From Mogibacterium sp. (GTDB lineage: Bacteria; Bacillota; Clostridia; Peptostreptococcales; Anaerovoracaceae): a stretch of DNA of 64,000 nucleotides. The position numbers and the translations under genes were made by a program. This document shows positions 23,782-32,936 of this stretch, piece after piece (the stretch's first letter is position 1; every line of letters starts with the position of its first letter). The notes under the pieces were generated by a model that saw only the letters and a list, made by a program, of their open reading frames with translations, ran no database searches and was not told the DNA's origin. The DNA lies in NCBI GenBank assembly GCA_017433975.1, contig JAFRGD010000008.1:1-64000 (forward strand). Reading direction: 5' to 3'.

Positions 23782-25002
23782 ATGGAGTTCAAACAGGAAG
23801 GAAAATGGTGGGTCAGCCCGACCAACTTTTTTGAGGAAGTAACGAAGAATTTTCATTTCCCGGACAAGATTGAGATTCTCGACACCACGCTGCGCGACGG
23901 CGAGCAGGAGCCGGGCATCATCTTCACCAAGGAAGACAAAGTGGCCATCGCGAAGAAACTCGACGAAGCCGGCGTGCACCGCATCGAGGCCGGCTGCCCG
24001 ATGACCTCCGACGAGGACGCGGACGCGATCCGCGCGATCTGCGCGCTCGGACTCAAGGCGGACATCTACTGCTTCGTCCGCGGCGTGCTCTCCGACATGG
24101 ACCTCGCAAAGGACTGCGGCGTGGACGGCGTCATTATCGAAGTCCCGGGCAGTGAGCAGATGCTGCAGGGCGGCATGCGCTGGGGGCTGCCGAAGGCGAT
24201 CGACGCGGCCGCAGCCGCGACCAAATACGCGCACGAGCTCGGTCTCAAAGTCATCTTCTTCCCGTCCGACGCGTCCCGCTCGAATATGGAATTCCTGACG
24301 ACCCTGCTGAAGGGCGTACTGGAGAACGGCGGCCACATGGATTCGGTGGCCCTCGTCGATACGTTCGGTACGTTCTCACCGGAGGGCGCCGCCTACATGA
24401 CGCGCGCTCTGATTGAAGAGGTCGGCGTACCGGTCGAGGCGCACTTCCACGAGGACTTCGGCCTCTCGGTCGCCACGACGATCGCGGCCCTCGAAGCCGG
24501 CGCCTTCTGCGCGCACGTGACGGTCAACGGGATCGGCGAGCGCGCCGGCAGCTGCCCGCTGGAGCCGCTGGTCATGAGCCTGCAGTGCCTGTACGGCCAG
24601 GACACCGGGATCAAATACGAAAAACTGCTCGAGCTCTCCCAGGAGGTCGCGGTGCGGTCCGGCAAGCCGGTTCCACCGACCCGGGCGATCACCGGAAACC
24701 GCCTCTTCGGCTGGGAGACCGGTCTCCCGACGGGGTACTGGCAGAAGTCGCGCGACATCAACCCGCTGATCATGATGCCTTACCACTATTCGATGACGGG
24801 CCAGCCGGCGCCGCACATCTACATCGGTAAAAAGAGCGGTGCCGCCAACGTCGCGCTGGTCAACGAGCGGCTGGGGCTGCCGCCGATCGAGGACAAGGAG
24901 GTCGTCAAGGCACTCCTTAAGAAGGTCAAGGCGCTCTCCATCGAAGTCAAGCGCGACCTCACCGATGAAGAATATCTGAACCTGTACCACGAGATGGTAT
25001 AG
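23782..25002 (+). CDS. Homocitrate/2-isopropylmalate synthase-family enzyme
   Basis: A 406-residue DRE-TIM metallolyase. The signature ILDTTLRDGEQEPG (metal Asp and the Arg of DRE) lies near residues 31-44, the HxH metal motif in VEAHFHEDFGLS near the middle, and the loop VNGIGERAGSCPLEPLV follows. The C-terminal ~100 residues are not the LeuA regulatory domain. The family condenses acetyl-CoA or another acyl-CoA with a 2-oxo acid, or runs the reverse lyase. With an aminotransferase, an acyl-CoA synthetase and a deacylase nearby, a role in amino-acid fermentation is likely; the substrate is open. Confidence 0.85.
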   Translation: MEFKQEGKWWVSPTNFFEEVTKNFHFPDKIEILDTTLRDGEQEPGIIFTKEDKVAIAKKLDEAGVHRIEAGCPMTSDEDADAIRAICALGLKADIYCFVRGVLSDMDLAKDCGVDGVIIEVPGSEQMLQGGMRWGLPKAIDAAAAATKYAHELGLKVIFFPSDASRSNMEFLTTLLKGVLENGGHMDSVALVDTFGTFSPEGAAYMTRALIEEVGVPVEAHFHEDFGLSVATTIAALEAGAFCAHVTVNGIGERAGSCPLEPLVMSLQCLYGQDTGIKYEKLLELSQEVAVRSGKPVPPTRAITGNRLFGWETGLPTGYWQKSRDINPLIMMPYHYSMTGQPAPHIYIGKKSGAANVALVNERLGLPPIEDKEVVKALLKKVKALSIEVKRDLTDEEYLNLYHEMV

Positions 25003-25041
25003 ATCGTCCGTTTTCCAACAAGATTAGGAAGGAGAAAGATC

Positions 25042-26223
25042 ATGCTGGATTATATGAATCTGTCGCTTGCGCAGCAGGAGGAACTGCTGCGGATCCGCCG
25101 GCATCTCCACAGGCACCCGGAGCTCTCGTTCCAGGAGTTCGAGACGGCTGCCTTTATCAAGGACTGGCTCGACAACGCGGGCATTCCTTACCGCACCGTC
25201 GGCGGGACCGGCGTCGTCGCTGAAATCACCGGTGAGAAAGCGGGCGTCGCTGCGCCAAAGACCGTCGTGCTGCGCGCGGACATCGACGCGCTGCCGATTA
25301 CGGAGAATACCGGCCTGCCGTTCAGCTCTGAGAAAGAAGGCGTCATGCACGCCTGCGGACACGACATGCACGCCGCGATGCTGCTCGTCACGGGCGGAAT
25401 TCTGAACTCGCTCAGAGCCGAGTTCGCGGGAACGGTCAAACTGGTCTTCCAGCCTGCCGAGGAGTTCGTCATGGGCGCCGCAAAAATGATCAACGAAGAC
25501 CCGTTCATGGACGGCGTGGACTATGTCCTCGGAACGCACGTCATGTGCCACATGCCTTGCGGCACGCTCGGCGTCCGGAGCGCGGGCCTCTTCTTTGGCG
25601 GGGAACGCTTCCAGATTCACATCGAAGGGAAGGAAGGACATGGTGCGCAGCCGCACACCGCGATCGACGCTCTGCTCGCGGGCAGCGCCATCGTCAGCAA
25701 CACGCAGCTCACGCTTGCGCGCGAGACCAACGTGCTCGACCCGGCCGTCGCGACCATCTGCATGTTCCACGCGGGCAACGCGCCGAACGTCATCGCCGGC
25801 GAGGCGGACCTCTCCGGAACGATCCGGTTCTTCAGCGAAAAGCGCCGCGCGGCGCTCAAAGGATCCATGGACCGCTCGGTCGAACAGATCGCGGGGTCCT
25901 TCGACTGCAAGGGGTCGGTCATCTGGGACCGTTACGTCCCGGCCGTCGAGAACGACCCGTGGCTGGACGCCTTCGTCAGAAAGGCTGCGACGGAACTGCT
26001 CGGTGCGGACGCCGTCCGCGAAGCCGCTCAGCTGACGAGCAGCGACGACTTCTCGTGGTACACGCAGAATACCAAGGGCTATTACATGATCCTCGGCAGC
26101 GGTACCGGCGACCCGGAGCGCTCCACACCGCACACGCCGATGTTCACGCCGGACGAGAACTGCATGCCGCTCGGCGTTGCGACCTTCGTCAAGCTCGCGG
26201 TGGAACTGTTGCAGGGAGAATGA
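25042..26223 (+). CDS. M20 family amidohydrolase (IAA-amino acid/hippurate hydrolase-like)
   Basis: A 393-residue binuclear metal hydrolase. The signature blocks are RRHLHRHPELSFQEFETAA, VVLRADIDALPITENTGLPF and GVMHACGHDMHAAML, with the ligands Asp/His/His, followed by FQPAEEFVMGA carrying the catalytic Glu pair and SDDFSWY near the end. Family members release amino acids from N-acyl conjugates. AGGAAGGAGAAAG precedes ATG 25042, 39 bp after the synthase. It may provide the amino acid or deacylate an intermediate of the pathway in the two arms. Confidence 0.9.
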   Translation: MLDYMNLSLAQQEELLRIRRHLHRHPELSFQEFETAAFIKDWLDNAGIPYRTVGGTGVVAEITGEKAGVAAPKTVVLRADIDALPITENTGLPFSSEKEGVMHACGHDMHAAMLLVTGGILNSLRAEFAGTVKLVFQPAEEFVMGAAKMINEDPFMDGVDYVLGTHVMCHMPCGTLGVRSAGLFFGGERFQIHIEGKEGHGAQPHTAIDALLAGSAIVSNTQLTLARETNVLDPAVATICMFHAGNAPNVIAGEADLSGTIRFFSEKRRAALKGSMDRSVEQIAGSFDCKGSVIWDRYVPAVENDPWLDAFVRKAATELLGADAVREAAQLTSSDDFSWYTQNTKGYYMILGSGTGDPERSTPHTPMFTPDENCMPLGVATFVKLAVELLQGE

Positions 26224-26274
26224 TCCGTGGAAGAAATGTGACGAAAAAGACACGAAAAAAAATATCACTTGTAT

Positions 26275-26303
26275 TTGATGACAAAATGCAAAAGTAGTAA
26301 AAT
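26275..26303 (+). promoter_or_regulatory. Sigma-A promoter of the CPL-7-repeat gene
   Basis: TTGATG (26275-26280) and TAAAAT (26298-26303) are separated by exactly 17 bp. Start codon 50 bp downstream with AAAGGAG as ribosome binding site. Confidence 0.8.
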
Positions 26304-26352
26304 AGACCCAGAAGGCCAACGGAGTTTTTTATAGTTTTAAAGGAGAATACGA

Positions 26353-27024
26353 ATGGCAGAGGAAAAAAAGGGTTTGTTCGGTGCACTCAAAGATAAACTG
26401 AACGAGGCAAAGGAGAAGGCTGAGGAGCAGTCCGCGGCTGCTGCGGCGAAGCTTGAGCAGAAGGCTGATAATGTCAAGGCCGAGGCGAAGGAATCCGCGG
26501 CTGATGCAAAGATTGACTTTGCGACTGCGGCTGCTTCGATCGCGAGCATCAAGGACGTCGCAAACGCAGCGGTTAAGGAAGAAAAAGCCGAGGCAGCCAA
26601 AGCCATGGCGGACCTCAAGGCAAAGGCGCGCGCTGAGGCGCTGGAGAAAGCCGCCCAGGCAAAGGCTGAGGCCGAAGAGGCTGCAAAGGTCGCAGAGGCT
26701 GAGGCGAAGGCCGCCGAGGAAAAACTCTCCGACGCGACGATCGAGAAACTCGCCAAGGAAGTCATCCGCGGCGACTGGGGCAACGGCGACGAGAGAAAGC
26801 AGAAACTGACGGCTGCCGGCTATGACTATGCCAAGGTTCAGGGCAAGGTCAACGAGATGCTGGGCGCGGCGCCAAAGAAAGCCGCCGACAAGTCAGTTGA
26901 GCAGCTTGCCAAGGAAGTCATCCAGGGCAAGTGGGGCAACGGCGACGAGAGAAAGAAAAAACTGACCGCTGCAGGCTATGACTACAGCGCAGTCCAGAAG
27001 AAAGTCAACGAAATGCTCGGCTAA
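26353..27024 (+). CDS. Ala/Lys/Glu-rich coiled-coil protein with two CPL-7 repeats and no signal peptide
   Basis: A 223-residue protein. Residues ~10-125 are a long, highly charged Ala/Lys/Glu helix, probably coiled coil. Residues 129-171 and 181-223 are two close copies of the CPL-7 (CW_7) repeat, LAKEVI-x-G-x-WGNGDER followed by KLTAAGYDY and KVNEMLG, known from phage lysins and cell-wall hydrolases as a muropeptide-binding module. There is no signal peptide, transmembrane segment or catalytic domain. It has its own promoter and terminator and so is a single-gene unit. Cytoplasmic location or non-classical export is open. Confidence 0.82.
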   Translation: MAEEKKGLFGALKDKLNEAKEKAEEQSAAAAAKLEQKADNVKAEAKESAADAKIDFATAAASIASIKDVANAAVKEEKAEAAKAMADLKAKARAEALEKAAQAKAEAEEAAKVAEAEAKAAEEKLSDATIEKLAKEVIRGDWGNGDERKQKLTAAGYDYAKVQGKVNEMLGAAPKKAADKSVEQLAKEVIQGKWGNGDERKKKLTAAGYDYSAVQKKVNEMLG

Positions 27025-27043
27025 TCATCATCATGCACATCGG

Positions 27044-27070
27044 AGGACCGCCCGCACGGGCGGTCCTTTT
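27044..27070 (+). terminator. Rho-independent terminator
   Basis: GGACCGCCCG (27045-27054) pairs perfectly with CGGGCGGTCC (27057-27066), followed by TTTT. Ends the CPL-7-repeat gene. Confidence 0.92.
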
Positions 27071-27176
27071 GTGTTGTGCGCAATTGGTAAATGTGATACA
27101 CTTATAATGAAGTAATATGATCTCTTTGAGGCCCTCGAATGCGGGCTTCATGGAACTATAACAGGGTACTACAACC

Positions 27177-29246
27177 ATGGCGGAAATCGAAACAGTAATC
27201 AAGATGTCATTGGTCACGGGGTTCAGCGTGCTGCTGACTTATGTCATCTGGAAGATCGTAAAAGACAAACCGATGACGTGGAGGCTCCGTATCATCATCG
27301 GCGTTGTTTATGGAATATATTGCGTCCTGTCGACGCATTTCGGGGTGGATTACTACAGCATGATGCTGAACGTGCGCGACCTAGGCCCGATGGCGGCAGG
27401 GCTTTTCTTTGACCCGATCGCCGGCATCATCGCCGGCCTTATCGGCGGTGCTGAACGCTACATCGCCGGTACCTACTGGGGCATCGCTTCGTTCACGTCG
27501 GTCGCCTGCAGCATTTCCACCTGCCTGGCAGGATTCTTCGCGGCCTTCCTCAAAAACTTCATCTTCAAAGGCAAAAAACCATCCGTCGCCTACGCGTTCT
27601 TCATGGGCTCGGTCATGGAAGTTTTCCACATGTACGTGGTTTTCGTCACGCACCGGGACGACATGGCGATGGCGCTGATGGTCGTCAAAACCTGCTCCAT
27701 TCCGATGATTCTCTTCAGCGGCATCGGCCTCTCGGTCACCGCCGCCGTATTGATCAAGAAGAGCGGCGGACATTTGCTTCCGATGCAGACCCTTCCAAAG
27801 GAAAAAATCTCAGTTTCGCAGAAGTTCCAGGCGTGGCTGTTCGGCGTCACCGCGATCGTCCTCATCATCAACTTTTGGTTTAACTTTTCGCTGCAGACCA
27901 ACGCGGCGGAACAGGACGCGAGAGATGAGATCGAAATCTCGGAGACCGATATCAAAGAGACGTACTACATGCTCCGGGGCAGGGAGGGCGCCGTCTCCAA
28001 GGTGGTCACGCACATCGGCGACAACGGGATGTACGTCATCTTCGACAAAGACGGAAATCCCATCGCCGGCATGCAGGATGAATTCCTGGGGGATTTACTC
28101 GAGCCCGCTTTGCAGGAGCATAAGGACGGAGAATATTTCAAGTACGACATATGGGATGAAAGCTGGCTCTGCCGGACCAGTACTTTTGACGACGACGCGC
28201 GGCTGATCATCATGATCCCGGAGGGAGGAACCTCCGGCGGCATGTACATGGAGCGGGATATCCAGGCCTACGAGACGTTCCTGGCGGACATCCTGATCTT
28301 CACGGTCATTTACGTGCTCATCTCCATGCTGGTGCAGGGGATGGTCGTCGACGACCTGATCCGCGTCAACGAATCGCTCACCAAGATCACGGAGGGCGAC
28401 CTGAACGAAAAGGTCAGCGTTTACAATTCCCTGGAGTTCGCGTCGCTTTCGAACGACATCAATCTGACGGTGGACGCGCTGAAGGGATATATCGAAGCGG
28501 CAGAGAAACGAATGGAGAGCGAGCTCCTGCTCGCGCATACCATCCAGGACGCCGCGCTGCCGAAGAACTTCGACTTCAACAACCCGGCGTTTGAGCTCTT
28601 CGCGGTCATGGATCCGGCCCGGGAGGTCGGCGGGGATTTCTACGACTTCTTCTTTGTAGACATGGACAAAATCGCGCTCGTGATCGCGGACGTGGCGGGC
28701 AAGGGGATTCCTGCGGCGCTCTTCATGATGCGCAGCAAGACCGCCCTGCGGGGGTTTGCGGAGACAGGAAAGGGGCTCAAGGAGACCTTTGAAAAGGTCA
28801 ACGAAGAACTCTGCGGAGGGAATGAGATTAACATGTTCGTCACGGTGTGGATGGGCATCCTCGACCTCAAGACCGGGACGGTGCGGTGCATCAACGCGGG
28901 ACATGAGTACCCGGTGATCATGCACGGCGACCGGGGTTTCGAACTCTTCAAGGAAAAACACAGTCCGCCGCTCGGCGCCATGGAGGGCATCCCGTTCCAG
29001 GAGTATGAAATGAAACTGGATCCGGGCGACTGCCTGTTCGTATTTACGGACGGCGTGCCGGAAGCGATCAATACAAACGTAGAGCAGTATGGTACGGAGC
29101 GCATGGTCGCCGCGCTGAACGTGAACAGGGACGCTTCCATGCAGGGACTGTTGTCCGCGATCCAGAGCGACCTGGAGGACTTCGTGGGAACGGCGGAACA
29201 GTTCGACGACGTGACCATGCTGGGCATCCGATACAACGGATACTGA
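27177..29246 (+). CDS. LytS-type membrane sensor with SpoIIE/RsbU PP2C phosphatase domain
   Basis: A 689-residue sensor phosphatase. Residues ~1-195 form the 5TM-5TMR_LYT membrane domain of LytS-type sensors (LGPMAAGLFFDPIAGIIAGL, GGAERYIAGTYWG). A further helix (217-237), a ~130-residue extracytoplasmic loop, another helix (368-388) and a HAMP-like linker follow. Residues ~455-689 are a SpoIIE-type PP2C domain with metal motifs GGDFYDFF (485-492) and ADVAGKG (504-510). Such phosphatases dephosphorylate STAS anti-anti-sigma proteins. The next gene carries an RsbW-like ATPase domain 18 bp away. ATG 27177 has only a weak ribosome binding site; TATAAT at 27103-27108 may be its -10. Confidence 0.85.
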   Translation: MAEIETVIKMSLVTGFSVLLTYVIWKIVKDKPMTWRLRIIIGVVYGIYCVLSTHFGVDYYSMMLNVRDLGPMAAGLFFDPIAGIIAGLIGGAERYIAGTYWGIASFTSVACSISTCLAGFFAAFLKNFIFKGKKPSVAYAFFMGSVMEVFHMYVVFVTHRDDMAMALMVVKTCSIPMILFSGIGLSVTAAVLIKKSGGHLLPMQTLPKEKISVSQKFQAWLFGVTAIVLIINFWFNFSLQTNAAEQDARDEIEISETDIKETYYMLRGREGAVSKVVTHIGDNGMYVIFDKDGNPIAGMQDEFLGDLLEPALQEHKDGEYFKYDIWDESWLCRTSTFDDDARLIIMIPEGGTSGGMYMERDIQAYETFLADILIFTVIYVLISMLVQGMVVDDLIRVNESLTKITEGDLNEKVSVYNSLEFASLSNDINLTVDALKGYIEAAEKRMESELLLAHTIQDAALPKNFDFNNPAFELFAVMDPAREVGGDFYDFFFVDMDKIALVIADVAGKGIPAALFMMRSKTALRGFAETGKGLKETFEKVNEELCGGNEINMFVTVWMGILDLKTGTVRCINAGHEYPVIMHGDRGFELFKEKHSPPLGAMEGIPFQEYEMKLDPGDCLFVFTDGVPEAINTNVEQYGTERMVAALNVNRDASMQGLLSAIQSDLEDFVGTAEQFDDVTMLGIRYNGY

Positions 29247-29264
29247 TGCGGAGAGTAAGGACAA

Positions 29265-31058
29265 ATGAAGCAGGCGAATACCATTGATATCAAGGAAAAG
29301 GCAAACGCGAAGGTCGTGACCCGGCTGATGTTCCGGCTGCTTCCGATCCAGGTTCTGCTGATGGCGGTCGGCGCGGTCAACGGGATCGTTTCGAGTTTCT
29401 TCGCGACCAATTATGTCGGAATTGACGCCATGAGTGCGGTCGGGCTTTACAATCCGATTACGCTGCTGCTCTCGGCCATCAGTGTTACGTTTAGCGGCGG
29501 CTCCGCCATCCTGTGCGGAAAATACATGGGGCAGAACCAGCAGGAAAAGGTGCACAACATTTTCTCGCTGAACCTGATGATCTCTGCGGTCGTATCCATC
29601 GTCCTCGTCGTTGCCTTTGTCGTGATGGGGTTGTTTGATCTGACCGGCTTTCTGACGAACGATCCAGCGGTCCGGCCGATTTTCAACCGGTATCTCATCG
29701 GGCAGGCGATCGGCGTCTTTCCGCTAATCCTGGGGAACCAACTGCCGTCATATCTTATCATGGAGAACAAAACGCGGCTGTCGACCATCGCCAGCCTTGT
29801 TTATATCGCGTGCAACATCGCTTTCAACGGCCTGTTTGTGCAGGTGATGCACCTCGAGGCGTTCGGCCTGGCGCTGGCGTCGTCGCTCGGCCTCTGGGTG
29901 TTCCTCGCGGTCGAAGCGAGCTATTTCCTGCGCGGCAAGTCGCACATGAAGTTCCGCCTGCGCGGCCTCGACTGGAGAGAGACCAGACCGATCCTGCGGA
30001 TCGGTTTCCCGGGCGCGGCGAGCACGGTGTACCAGACGGTCCGCGGGCTGATCGTCAACTGGCTGCTCGCGTTATTCATCGGGAGCGTCGCGCTTTCGGC
30101 CTTTGCGACCGCAAACAATCTGATGAGCATCTTTTGGGCGTTTCAGGCGGGCAGCCTGGCCGTATCCCGGCTCCTGATCAGTGTCAGCATCGGCGAAGAA
30201 GACCGGCAGACGCTGACGGATATCTTCCGGGTCATGTTCCGGCGCTTCATCCCGATCCAGCTCGTCCTCTCCGCACTGCTGATCCTCTGCGCAGTGCCGC
30301 TGACGAGGATCTTCTACCAGGATCCGACCCAGCCGGTTTTCATGATGACGGTCTGGGGCATCCGGATTCTCCCGCTCTGCATGGCACCGGCCATCGTATT
30401 TACGCATTTCATTTGCTACGGACAGGCGATCGGCCGACAAGGGTTTGTGCATATCGTGTCCATCCTGGACGGCGTCGTGTTCGTGGCGGGCTTCACCGCA
30501 CTGCTCATCCCGTTCGTCGGCATGAACAGCGTGTATATCGCCAACGTTCTGAACGGCCTTTTCTGCGCGGCGGCGGTCGTCATCTATTCGTGGTTCCGCA
30601 GGAAGCGCTTCCCGCGGAACATGGAAGAGCTGATGGTGATTCCGGACGACTTCGGGGTATCGGAGGAGGAGCGGATGGACCTCTCCGTCCGCAGCATTGA
30701 CGAAGTCGTCGACATCGCGGAGCGCGTGCAGGACTTCTGCACGGACCGTGGAATCGACGAGCGGCGCGCGTACCTCGCGGGGCTGTCGATGGAAGAGATG
30801 GCCGGCAATGTGGTCGAGCACGGCTTCCATAAGGACAACAAGAATCATTCCGTCGACGTGCGCGTCGTGCACAAAGGAGACGACGTCATCCTCCGCATCC
30901 GGGACGACTGCGTCCCGTTTGACCCGCGCGAGCGGCAGGCACTCGCCGCCGGCGACGACATCACAAAGAACATCGGCATCCGGATGGTGTTCCAGACCGC
31001 AAGCGATGTGCAGTACCAGAACATTCTGGGGCTGAACGTCCTGACGATCCGGATTTAA
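29265..31058 (+). CDS. MATE transporter fused to a C-terminal RsbW-like histidine-kinase ATPase domain
   Basis: A 597-residue protein. Residues ~1-445 are a 12-helix MATE-type transporter (IVSSFFATNYVGIDAMSAVG, SGGSAILCGKYMGQNQQEKV, PGAASTVYQTVRG). Residues ~465-597 are a GHKL ATPase domain of the RsbW/SpoIIAB anti-sigma kinase class: N box MEEMAGNVVEHGF (Asn515), a DDCVPFDP G1-like loop and NIGIRMVFQ plus GLNVLTIRI at the end. The phosphatase gene just upstream has the matching RsbU/SpoIIE activity. A transporter controlled by, or acting in, a partner-switching circuit is inferred. ATG 29265 follows GGAGAGTAAGGA. Confidence 0.85.
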   Translation: MKQANTIDIKEKANAKVVTRLMFRLLPIQVLLMAVGAVNGIVSSFFATNYVGIDAMSAVGLYNPITLLLSAISVTFSGGSAILCGKYMGQNQQEKVHNIFSLNLMISAVVSIVLVVAFVVMGLFDLTGFLTNDPAVRPIFNRYLIGQAIGVFPLILGNQLPSYLIMENKTRLSTIASLVYIACNIAFNGLFVQVMHLEAFGLALASSLGLWVFLAVEASYFLRGKSHMKFRLRGLDWRETRPILRIGFPGAASTVYQTVRGLIVNWLLALFIGSVALSAFATANNLMSIFWAFQAGSLAVSRLLISVSIGEEDRQTLTDIFRVMFRRFIPIQLVLSALLILCAVPLTRIFYQDPTQPVFMMTVWGIRILPLCMAPAIVFTHFICYGQAIGRQGFVHIVSILDGVVFVAGFTALLIPFVGMNSVYIANVLNGLFCAAAVVIYSWFRRKRFPRNMEELMVIPDDFGVSEEERMDLSVRSIDEVVDIAERVQDFCTDRGIDERRAYLAGLSMEEMAGNVVEHGFHKDNKNHSVDVRVVHKGDDVILRIRDDCVPFDPRERQALAAGDDITKNIGIRMVFQTASDVQYQNILGLNVLTIRI

Positions 31059-31174
31059 CGCGTGTCTTTTTCCTTCTCCGGTAGAAGACATTTATGTTTT
31101 GTAATATAATAGTGGCAGGTGTTTCACAGTATTTTCATCTTGTTAAGACATAAAAAAGGAGCGCTGGACAGAAA

Positions 31175-32929
31175 TTGGGTATCTTAAATATCGTGGCCCT
31201 TTTTGGAGGACTTGCACTGTTCTTATACGGTGTCACATTGATGGGTGACGGCCTCAGCATGGTCGCGGGCAACAAGCTCGAGGTCGTGCTCTACCGCCTG
31301 ACCAGCAACCCAATCAAGGGAATCCTGCTGGGCATTGGCGTCACGGCGCTGATCCAGTCGTCGACGGCGACGAGCGTCATGGTGATCGGCTTCGTCAACT
31401 CCGGCATGATGAGCTTTTATCAGGCGGTGGGCGTCATCCTCGGTTCCATCGTGGGAACCAGCGTCACCGGCTGGATCGTCAGTTTAACGTCGCTGGGACA
31501 GGGCGAGGGGCTCGCAGCCATCCTGTCGCCGACGTTCATCACCGGCGTCATGGCGATCGCCGGCATCATCCTGATCAAGTTCAGTAAGAACGCCACCCAC
31601 AACCGCGTCGGTACGATACTGCTCGGCTTCAGCGTGCTGATGTTCGGCATGAATTCCATGAGCGAGGCGGTGTCGCCGCTCCGCGAGAGCGAGTCGTTCA
31701 TCAGCGCCATGACGGCCTTCTCCAATCCGCTCCTCGGCATCCTCGTCGGCGTCGTCTTTACGGCGATCATCCAGTCTTCTGCAGCGGCTGTCGGTATCCT
31801 GCAGGCCCTCAGTATGACCGGTGCATTGAGCTTTGCCACGGCCTTCCCAATCATCCTCGGCATCGCGGTGGGCGGCGCACTACCGGTCCTGATCAGCGCG
31901 ATCGGCGCCAGCGTTAACGCGCGCCGGACGGCTTTGGTGCACCTGATTATCGACATCTTCGGCGCTGCGTTCTGCGGGATCGTGTTTTACGCAATCAACG
32001 CGATCCACCCGTTCGGCTTTGTGGACGCGCGCCTCAATCCCGTGACTGTCGCTCTGGTCAACACCCTGTTCCGCGTCGTGACCGTCGTGGTCCTGACGCC
32101 ATGCATCCGGCTTCTTGAGAAGATCGCCTGCGCGATCATCAAGGACGAGCCGGAGCCGGAGATCGAAGGCGACTGGGTCCTTCTCGAAGACCGCTTCGTC
32201 CCGCACCCTGCGCTCGCGATCGAGCAGTGCCGCATCGTGCTCAATTCGATGGCGACGCTCGTGCGTGAGAATCTGTTGGAAGCATTCAAATTGCTTGATC
32301 ATTATAGCGAAGAAGGCTTCCAGGCGGTCGCAGACATAGAGGAGCAGGTCGACCGCTACGAGGACAAACTCGGCACTTATATCGTCAAGGTCACGTCCGG
32401 TGAACTGACGCAAAAGCAGAACGAAGACATCTATCAGTTCCTCCACGCCATCACGGACCTCGAGCGGATCTCCGACCACGCGAACAACATCGCGGAGAAC
32501 GCAAAAGAGATTTATGATAAAAAGATCGAGCAGGTGGAGGAGGTTCGCAATGAACGCCACGTGATGGAGAGCGCGCTGACCGAGGTGTTCGGCCTGGCGT
32601 ACCGGGCGCTTCTGGAAGGGGACGGCGAGGCGGCGAGCCGCGTCGAGCCGCTGGAAGAGCTGATCGACAACCTGTGCGATGAGATCAAGTACCGGCAGAT
32701 CGAGCGGATCCGCGGCGGCGTATACTCGCGGCAGAACAGCTTCGTCTTCAACGACCTGCTGACGAACTATGAGAGGATTTCCGACCACTGCAGCAACATT
32801 GCCATCGCCATGATCGAGCTCAAGCAGGACGAGTTCGACCTCCACAACTACGTGGAGAGCCTCAAGCAGCACAAGAACGAACTGTTCGACCAGTATTTTG
32901 ACGAATACCGTTTGAAATACAGTCTGTGA
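31175..32929 (+). CDS. Na/Pi cotransporter family protein with PhoU-like C-terminal domain
   Basis: A 584-residue membrane protein. Two inverted Na/Pi repeats carry the QSS motifs, TALIQSSTATSVMVIGFVNS and TAIIQSSAAAVGILQALSMT, within 8-10 hydrophobic segments over residues ~1-320. Residues ~345-584 are helical and PhoU-like (HAITDLERISDHANNIAENA and NYERISDHCSNIAIAM). The family is thought to move phosphate with Na+. The start is TTG 31175 (AAGGAG 12 bp upstream); MGILNIVALFGGLALFLYG is the usual family start. TATAAT at 31105-31110 may be part of its promoter. The BMP/ParB gene follows 7 bp later. Confidence 0.88.
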   Translation: MGILNIVALFGGLALFLYGVTLMGDGLSMVAGNKLEVVLYRLTSNPIKGILLGIGVTALIQSSTATSVMVIGFVNSGMMSFYQAVGVILGSIVGTSVTGWIVSLTSLGQGEGLAAILSPTFITGVMAIAGIILIKFSKNATHNRVGTILLGFSVLMFGMNSMSEAVSPLRESESFISAMTAFSNPLLGILVGVVFTAIIQSSAAAVGILQALSMTGALSFATAFPIILGIAVGGALPVLISAIGASVNARRTALVHLIIDIFGAAFCGIVFYAINAIHPFGFVDARLNPVTVALVNTLFRVVTVVVLTPCIRLLEKIACAIIKDEPEPEIEGDWVLLEDRFVPHPALAIEQCRIVLNSMATLVRENLLEAFKLLDHYSEEGFQAVADIEEQVDRYEDKLGTYIVKVTSGELTQKQNEDIYQFLHAITDLERISDHANNIAENAKEIYDKKIEQVEEVRNERHVMESALTEVFGLAYRALLEGDGEAASRVEPLEELIDNLCDEIKYRQIERIRGGVYSRQNSFVFNDLLTNYERISDHCSNIAIAMIELKQDEFDLHNYVESLKQHKNELFDQYFDEYRLKYSL

Positions 32930-32936
32930 CACACCC

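Noticed and set aside
28095..29555. 486-codon minus-strand open frame
   Set aside because: Antisense to the PP2C phosphatase gene and the start of the MATE fusion; no motifs and biased composition.
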